Source of the DNA: JAWLCG01 sp041687295 | GTDB taxonomy: Bacteria; Planctomycetota; Phycisphaerae; SM23-33; FEN-1343 | DNA length: 26,790 bases | Assembly: GCA_041687295.1 (NCBI GenBank) | Contig: JAWLCG010000019.1 | Span: 1 to 26,790 of the forward strand | Direction: 5' to 3' | Shown: piece after piece, positions 23,036-26,790 of the stretch | Layout: the number at the start of each line of letters is the position of its first letter | Numbering within the stretch: the first letter of the stretch is position 1 | Notes under the pieces: generated by a model | What the model saw: the letters and a program-made list of their open reading frames with translations, nothing else | What the model was told of the DNA's origin: nothing | The model's database searches: none | Position numbers and translations under genes: made by a program

Positions 23036-24296
23036 GCGCTACCTCCAAAGGGATCCTCTCGGGGGCCGACCACTGGGTGTCGTGACGGATGCGCAGGGAG
23101 TGCACCTGACGCAGGGACTGGGGACGGACGGCCGAACAACTGCTGCAGGGGACCTCTATCCCCACGGCCCTGGCGACAGATCGGGCGGCCGAGCAACTGA
23201 AGCCGTAGGACGACTGGCCGTAGACGCTCCTGAGGATCGACTCGGCCTTGCGCCGGGCGTTGTCGGCCGACAACTCCGGACGCTGGTAGGCCGTCCACTG
23301 GCCCAGCAGCTTCAGGGCCGCCTCGTAGGGCCGCTTGGCCGCCTTCGTCCAACAGGCGATCTGGAGCTCACAGCGGTTGCGGCTACCCGGGCTGACGGTG
23401 GTCGTCAGCAGGCCGGCGATGCACGGCGGCATGCCGTCGTCGACCAGCTCATCGACCACGTACCCGTCGGGCCGGACCCTCAGCCCCGCGACCTGGGCCG
23501 TGCGGAGGCGGAACTGCCGCGGCTGACGTGCTCGCTCCAGTGCAGCCGTCCACCACTGCACCGCCAGGGGCGCGGGCCCATCGGGCAGCTCGTCAGGCGC
23601 CCACAGGGAGCCCCGGGGCGCGCGGGCCAGGGCCTGGATCTGCTCAGCCGAGCAGCTGTAGAGCTCGCGGTGGGACAGCTCGACCTTGTACAGCCCGGTC
23701 TTGGGGTGCAGCTGGTCGGGCATCCGGAGCAGCCGGGGCACCGAGTAGACGGCCGCGTCCGTGGCCATCTCCGGGGCGCCCAGCGACCGCAGGTGCGCCA
23801 CCAGCTCCAAGGCCACGCCCTTGAGATCCGCCGTCAGCATCGGGTCAGGCTCGATACCCAGGGCTACGGGGTCCACCAGGACGTGCACGCCCTTGGCGCC
23901 CGAGAACCACACCCGCACCGCCGGCTCGGGCAGCTCGAGCTGCTCGACGAAGAATTCCACCAGCCACCGGGCCCACAGCAGCGCCTGCTCGGGATCCCCC
24001 TCCGCGTCGAGGTCGAAGTACAATGGCGCCCAGTGCAGCAGCGCCCCCTCGCCCGCGTACTGCTCCCGAACGGTCCGCCAGCGTGTCAGGCCCGCCACAC
24101 GGCGGGGTGGAACGAACGTCTGCACGCTGGCGAAGAGGACCCGGCAAGCCCGGGCGGCCTCGTTGAGAAGGTGTTGACGCACAATGCCGCTGTCCGGCCC
24201 GAACCGCCAGGCCCCGAAGCGCCCGCGGCCGTCCATCAGGCCGTAGCAGCGGTAGTGCCCCTGCTTCGGTACCGGGGCATCCGTCTGCGGCTCCAT
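22887..24296 (-). CDS. Archaeo-eukaryotic primase (AEP) family primase
   Basis: The product starts at ATG 24294-24296 (GGGAG six bases upstream). The AEP catalytic triad is seen as YFDLDAEGD (Asp95, Asp97), VWFSGAKGVHVLVDP (SGxKGxH at 132-138) and YSVPRLLRMPDQLHPKTGLYKVE (about 184-206). The C-terminal part GIAGLLTTTVSPGSRNRCEL-type region has the look of a PriCT-2 domain in which a helical Cys and Arg-rich part ends in SVARAVGIEVPCSSC. From about 23000 on, the frame overlaps the helicase start in a different frame and becomes an unlikely Ala/Gly/Arg run up to the TGA at 22887. So the real end is near 23000, or the two genes are one protein with a frame change. AEP primases of this type prime replication of plasmids, phages and satellites. 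Confidence 0.78.
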   Translation of the reverse strand: MEPQTDAPVPKQGHYRCYGLMDGRGRFGAWRFGPDSGIVRQHLLNEAARACRVLFASVQTFVPPRRVAGLTRWRTVREQYAGEGALLHWAPLYFDLDAEGDPEQALLWARWLVEFFVEQLELPEPAVRVWFSGAKGVHVLVDPVALGIEPDPMLTADLKGVALELVAHLRSLGAPEMATDAAVYSVPRLLRMPDQLHPKTGLYKVELSHRELYSCSAEQIQALARAPRGSLWAPDELPDGPAPLAVQWWTAALERARQPRQFRLRTAQVAGLRVRPDGYVVDELVDDGMPPCIAGLLTTTVSPGSRNRCELQIACWTKAAKRPYEAALKLLGQWTAYQRPELSADNARRKAESILRSVYGQSSYGFSCSAARSVARAVGIEVPCSSCSAVRPQSLRQVHSLRIRHDTQWSAPERIPLEVARGLVARAIDGRIAAAGGAGDRAARCGQDARRPGGSGRPRHAGRLCGAHA

Positions 24297-24440
24297 ATCC
24301 ACTCCCTTCCGGGGCACGCCGCCCCTACCTCTATAGGGAGCGTACACGGGGCCTGTGGCGCAATATTCTGCATGTACATAGACTTGCGATCGGGACACGA
24401 ACATGTCCGCATGCCCGAACCTCTTCCATTTACGCATTGC

Positions 24441-24469
24441 TTGACAGGTGACCCGGGGGGCGATATGCT
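24441..24469 (+). promoter_or_regulatory. Strong sigma70-like promoter of the rightward gene at 24509
   Basis: TTGACA (24441-24446) and TATGCT (24464-24469) are spaced by exactly 17 bases. The transcript would begin around 24476, with the AGGAGG at 24499-24504 about 25 bases later. The intergenic region 24297-24508 also carries the primase promoter in the other direction, but no consensus is clear there. This is the best promoter in the window. Confidence 0.75.
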
Positions 24470-24508
24470 CTGACGGCATCACCTAACATATACAAAACAG
24501 GAGGAACG

Positions 24509-25073
24509 ATGCAGCTTTCCGACGAGGACATGCTGGAACTGCTGGACTGGCAGCCGGATTCATCTGTCTGGCGCCATGAGTGGATGGACCTGCACGAGGG
24601 CATCCCGGAAAACGGCTGGCGGGTGCCATCGCCCGAATGGATCGCCTGGGCGCGGAATCTTCTGCGGGAGCCCTCCAAAAGCATGTATCGCGAGGACGCC
24701 GTGGTCCGCCTGCTCTACGCGGCCGAGGTGCTCCACCCCCAGGGGCTGGAATGGCCTCGGCTGCGAGATGCCCTGCTCGCCCTGACCGCTGCCTGGGGCC
24801 AGGAGCCGGATCGGACGGGACATGCGGCCGAGATCGCCGAGCAGTTGGGGCTCATCCGCCAGCAGAAGATGGAGGCCTGGCGGCCGGGCATGGCCACTGG
24901 CTCGGGGTGGCGGTACTTCTGCCGGCTGACCCTCTACGGGAAGTCCACGGTCCAGGCCCCTGAGATGCCTGGGGCCTTCCCCCCTCTGCGTCCCGAGAAT
25001 CCCTTCGAGCCCTCGCGTCCCTGGTCTTCTTGCTGTTCTTCTTCGTGGCCATGGTGGTCTCCTTCGGGTAGAG
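24509..25073 (+). CDS. Unidentified protein read rightward from the primase (3' end uncertain)
   Basis: A protein with AGGAGG four bases before the ATG and a strong promoter (24441-24469). The first part is acidic and rich in Trp, Leu and Glu: MQLSDEDMLELLDWQPDSSV, then IPENGWRVPSPEWIAWARNL and LYAAEVLHPQGLEWPRLRDA. It is well ordered helical sequence up to GWRYFCRLTLYGKST (about residue 148). After that the frame changes to a Ser/Trp/Pro-rich run that is antisense to the small gene at 25052 and runs into the N gap, so the true stop is probably lost in a join at about 24960-25000. The family is not recognised. It may be the element's only rightward early gene, such as a regulator; that is a guess. 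Confidence 0.5.
24852..25052 (-). CDS. Short Lys/Arg-rich protein (3' part uncertain)
   Basis: The start is clear: AAGGAGACCACC directly before ATG at 25050-25052, the same ribosome site used by the neighbouring genes. The product opens MATKKNSKKTRDARARRDSR, a very basic, probably disordered tail that could bind nucleic acid. After about 25 residues the sequence turns Pro/Gly/Ser-rich and lies antisense to the rightward gene at 24509. The native 3' end is therefore probably missing. A small basic protein of unknown role. Confidence 0.4.
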   Translation of the reverse strand: MATKKNSKKTRDARARRDSRDAEGGRPQASQGPGPWTSRRGSAGRSTATPSQWPCPAARPPSSAGG

Positions 25074-25083
25074 NNNNNNNNNN
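25074..25083. other. Scaffold gap (10 N)
   Basis: Ten N bases mark an assembly join. The gap lies within the end of the minus-strand gene 25084-25353, whose stop codon is probably inside it, and 22 bases before the start of the small gene at 25052. The true gap length is unknown, so the distance between these genes is not reliable. Confidence 0.99.
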
Positions 25084-25353
25084 CAGGCCCAGCTCGTCCA
25101 TCAGCCGGGCGAAGTTGTCGTTGCCGCCGAGCAGGTTGGTCAACTCCTCGGCGAACCAGTGGACCTCGCGGTCCACCTGCGGGTTGTTCGTGCGTGCGGG
25201 CTGCAGCCAGGCGGCGATGCTGGCGACGGCCTCGGGGCTGAGCTGCTCGCGGATGTGCTCGAACAGCTCGCTCTCGTCGTTCTCGGGCACGGTCACGCGG
25301 ACCTTCTTACCGTTGAGGTCCGCTTCGTACGCCTTGGGGCGTTGGCGTTTCAT
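25084..25353 (-). CDS. Small acidic protein of the element (C-terminus in the gap)
   Basis: Starts at ATG 25351-25353 with AGGAG seven bases upstream and reads 90 residues to the N gap: MKRQRPKAYEADLNGKKVRV, then TVPENDESELFEHIREQLSP and HWFAEELTNLLGGNDNFARL. It is a compact protein with a beta start and acidic helices; I do not recognise the family. The first in-frame ATG 10 codons earlier (25383) lacks an RBS. The leader carries the 15-bp repeat at 25381-25395. The frame would continue without a stop through the N run if the gap were exactly 10 bases, so the stop is probably missing in the gap. Confidence 0.6.
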
Positions 25354-25380
25354 GGTGGTCTCCTGTGCAGGTTGCATGGT

Positions 25381-25395
25381 CACATTGAGCCATGG
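25381..25395 (-). repeat. 15-bp leader repeat, copy 1
   Basis: The minus strand reads CCATGGCTCAATGTG, followed by AC and then CATGCAAC, 28 bases before the start of the gene at 25353. An identical 15-mer is at 26631-26645 in the leader of the other gene group. It contains the palindrome CCATGG. It is probably an operator or promoter element shared by two transcripts. Confidence 0.6.
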
Positions 25396-25449
25396 AATGG
25401 CCTGGCCGCTAAGGCTGATTCCGGCAGCAATTGCAGTCTTTCTGCGGGT

Positions 25450-25887
25450 TCAGCGGTTGCGGACGATCGTGACCTGGTAGCTCCTGCGATCGTGGGTGTG
25501 GATGACCACGCCACGGTCGTTCGTCAGCAGGCCGGCCTCCTCGAACGTCTCGACGCGCTCGATCTCCGGGGCCATCTCGTCGTCCTGGAGCAGCTCGTAG
25601 AGCAGCGTCTCGATGGCCACCTCGTCGGTGGGGTCGGGATCGGCGTCGTCGGCCGGGCGCCAGCGCTCGCCCTCGCCGGTGCCGCTGCCGTCGTAGTCGG
25701 CCCCGGTCCAATCGACCAGGAAGGCGGTCCACTCGCTCAGGGTCATCGGCTCGTGGGCCTCGACCCGGCCGGGCCCCTCGACCCGCCAGAGCGTCGGATC
25801 CTCGGGGTCGATGGATACCTCGGCGAAGCCCCGGCAGATGTCGTTGGCCTCTTCGATCGTCAGTGCGCGGTCACGGTTGTGGTTCAC
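25450..25887 (-). CDS. Acidic small protein of the element, unknown function
   Basis: A 145-residue acidic protein starting with GTG at 25885-25887 (AAGGAG seven bases upstream). It begins MNHNRDRALTIEEANDICRG and has WRVEGPGRVEAHEPMTLSEW, then TDEVAIETLLYELLQDDEMA and RSYQVTIVRNR at its end. The final strand-turn-strand looks like a small folded domain. The charge is strongly negative, as in many DNA-mimic or phage small proteins, but there is no family match I can recall. The next gene upstream ends 12 bases before its start. Confidence 0.6.
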   Translation of the reverse strand: MNHNRDRALTIEEANDICRGFAEVSIDPEDPTLWRVEGPGRVEAHEPMTLSEWTAFLVDWTGADYDGSGTGEGERWRPADDADPDPTDEVAIETLLYELLQDDEMAPEIERVETFEEAGLLTNDRGVVIHTHDRRSYQVTIVRNR

Positions 25888-25899
25888 GGTCGTCTCCTT

Positions 25900-26166
25900 T
25901 CAGTCCGCGAAGCGCTGCAGCTCGCGGTAGTAGTCGCAGATGTCGCTGTTCGTGCCGGTGACGCCGTCACAGCGGCGTTGGATCGTCTGGGCGATGCGGT
26001 ACAACTCGCCCTGGCCGGCCGTAGCCGGAATCTCCCAGCTCAGCCAGCCGTGCTCACCCCTGGGCTCGCGGACGATGCTGTCGATGCGGATGGTCGCCTC
26101 GCCCCGCAGCCTTTCGATGGCGACGTGGTCGGCGGGTCCTTCGAGTTCGATGCGCTTGGTTCGCAT
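25900..26166 (-). CDS. Small protein of the element, unknown function
   Basis: An 88-residue protein; ATG at 26164-26166 with GAGGAGG seven bases upstream. It reads MRTKRIELEGPADHVAIERL, then a beta-rich middle (ATIRIDSIVREPRGEHGWLS) and a helical end TIQRRCDGVTGTNSDICDYY. The beta-alpha order suggests one small folded domain. It lies in a run of four short genes with 12-18 base gaps, so it is part of one transcript from the 26.6-kb leader. No family recognised. Confidence 0.6.
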   Translation of the reverse strand: MRTKRIELEGPADHVAIERLRGEATIRIDSIVREPRGEHGWLSWEIPATAGQGELYRIAQTIQRRCDGVTGTNSDICDYYRELQRFAD

Positions 26167-26178
26167 GGTCGTGCCTCC

Positions 26179-26385
26179 TCAATCCTCGATCTCGACCAGC
26201 CGCATGTAGCGGTCGCTGGCCAGGGTGATGAGCATCTTCTTGTCGGCGCTGATGGCGATGGTCTGGCGTTCGCTCTTGATGGCGAAGGCGGGTCGGCCCT
26301 CGAGCCGCTGGTGGACCCGAACGATCCGGACCTCCTCGCCCAGGTAGGGATTGTTGCGCTTCGCGGCGTACCAGTCTCTCGGCAT
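26179..26385 (-). CDS. Small basic protein of the element, unknown function
   Basis: A 68-residue protein with AGGAG before the ATG at 26383-26385. It begins MPRDWYAAKRNNPYLGEEVR and continues as an all-beta sequence (VRVHQRLEGRPAFAIKSERQ, TIAISADKKMLITLASDRYM) ending in RLVEIED. It looks like a small beta-barrel or SH3-like fold, which is only an impression. It lies between two other short genes of the run. No family recognised. Confidence 0.58.
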   Translation of the reverse strand: MPRDWYAAKRNNPYLGEEVRIVRVHQRLEGRPAFAIKSERQTIAISADKKMLITLASDRYMRLVEIED

Positions 26386-26403
26386 GGCGTTCTCCTGCGG
26401 GGG

Positions 26404-26598
26404 TTAGCGGCTGAGCTGCTCGACCTTCACGAACACGTCGCCGCCGTACTTGCCCGCCCGCTTCCAGGCCAGCTCGCGGGCCTCCTCCAGGCTGTCGGCG
26501 CTGAAGGCGTAGCGCTGGAGGGTCTCGCGGCTGACGGTGTCGGTGACGGTGGCCCGAAAGATCAGGCGGCCTTCGGCGTGCTCTTCGTTCGCGTTCAT
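26404..26598 (-). CDS. Small protein of the element, unknown function
   Basis: A 64-residue protein; ATG at 26596-26598 with AAAGGAG five bases upstream. An in-frame ATG 15 codons earlier has no RBS and lies in the leader repeat, so it is rejected as the start. The product reads MNANEEHAEGRLIFRATVTD, then TVSRETLQRYAFSADSLEEA and ends DVFVKVEQLSR. The beta-alpha-beta pattern with SLEEARELAWKRA suggests a small DUF-type domain. It is the first gene of the run of four, after the 15-bp leader repeat. The stop is TAA. Confidence 0.58.
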   Translation of the reverse strand: MNANEEHAEGRLIFRATVTDTVSRETLQRYAFSADSLEEARELAWKRAGKYGGDVFVKVEQLSR

Positions 26599-26630
26599 GC
26601 GTATCTCCTTTGCATGGGCTACGTTACATG

Positions 26631-26645
26631 CACATTGAGCCATGG
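26631..26645 (-). repeat. 15-bp leader repeat, copy 2
   Basis: The minus strand reads CCATGGCTCAATGTG, followed directly by CATGTAAC, 33 bases before the start of the first gene of the four-gene run (26598). It is identical to 25381-25395 over 15 bases, and the downstream CATG(T/C)AAC is also shared with a two-base spacing change. It lies in the intergenic region between that run and the rightward gene at 26713. Confidence 0.6.
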
Positions 26646-26712
26646 GTCCGCGCAGACAGCAAGATCATTAAACCCTTTTGCGGCAATAACTTGAGCATGA
26701 TTGGAAGTGTCG

Positions 26713-26790
26713 ATGCCAGCGAGAGATGAACCCACCCAGCCCCTGAAGATCACGGCCCTGACGCTGAAGAATGCACCGAATTCCTCGGCG
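26713..26790 (+). CDS. N-terminal end of an unidentified rightward gene (partial)
   Basis: An ATG at 26713, with GGAAG seven bases before it, opens a frame to the window end: MPARDEPTQPLKITALTLKN, then APNSSA. Twenty-six codons are not enough for a family call. It is read away from the four-gene run, so 26599-26712 is a divergent promoter region that also holds repeat copy 2. Confidence 0.45.
   Translation, partial: MPARDEPTQPLKITALTLKNAPNSSA

Noticed and set aside
22917..24473. A 518-codon plus-strand frame
   Set aside because: Antisense to the primase with its AEP motifs; composition is Arg/Gly/Gln-rich and no RBS is present.

Overview
The window is GC-rich (roughly two thirds G+C by eye) and densely coded. 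It looks like a piece of a bacterial genome assembled from a metagenome or a single cell, because it carries a 10-N scaffold gap at 25074-25083. The left 16 kb suggests a planctomycete-like bacterium: a ThuA-like gene, a tandem QueG-type iron-sulfur protein, an RsbU-type phosphatase and an ArsS/TVP38/MerA-like cluster. The lineage is an inference from gene content, not proven.

Layout. (1) 1-1449, plus strand: the tail of an unknown gene, ruvX, and a ThuA-family gene followed by a GC-rich hairpin. (2) 1535-1607: a tRNA with anticodon CAT, closest in my memory to tRNA-Ile2. Next to it is the remnant of a glycoside hydrolase gene on the minus strand. (3) 2052-6431, minus strand: an operon of an RsbU-like PP2C phosphatase, an IclR-type effector domain with no DNA-binding half, and a tandem-duplicated 4Fe-4S QueG-like protein. 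(4) 6600-16124, minus strand: a tightly overlapping ten-gene operon. In transcription order it encodes a TetR repressor, a lipoprotein peroxiredoxin, the radical SAM protein ArsS, a DUF547 protein with a foreign N-terminus, an unknown frameshifted gene, a C_GCAxxG_C_C redox protein, a TVP38/TMEM64 membrane protein, a MerA-like flavoprotein, a GT87-like membrane glycosyltransferase, and one polypeptide that joins three glycosyltransferase units. A TNGACC-N4-GGTCTA palindrome upstream of tetR is the likely operator. The set fits arsenosugar or related rSAM-dependent sugar-conjugate synthesis at the membrane.

(5) 16274-17130: gene debris, comprising a hydrolase N-terminus joined to a PFOR-beta-like fragment and a P-type ATPase fragment. 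(6) 17125-26790: a mobile element without visible structural phage genes. It has a serine recombinase joined in frame to an N6-adenine DNA methylase, DUF2924, a small helper protein, a winged-helix protein, a coiled-coil protein, a zinc-type small protein, a cysteine-rich SF2 helicase and an archaeo-eukaryotic-type primase. Beyond these lies a set of short genes with near-identical Shine-Dalgarno sites and a 15-bp repeat ahead of two gene groups. The element looks like a satellite or integrative plasmid with its own replication module.

Caution. Several genes here are joins of unrelated families or carry single-base frameshifts. Either the locus is a real recombination hotspot or the assembly contains chimeric joins. 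Each such place is marked in the features and findings.
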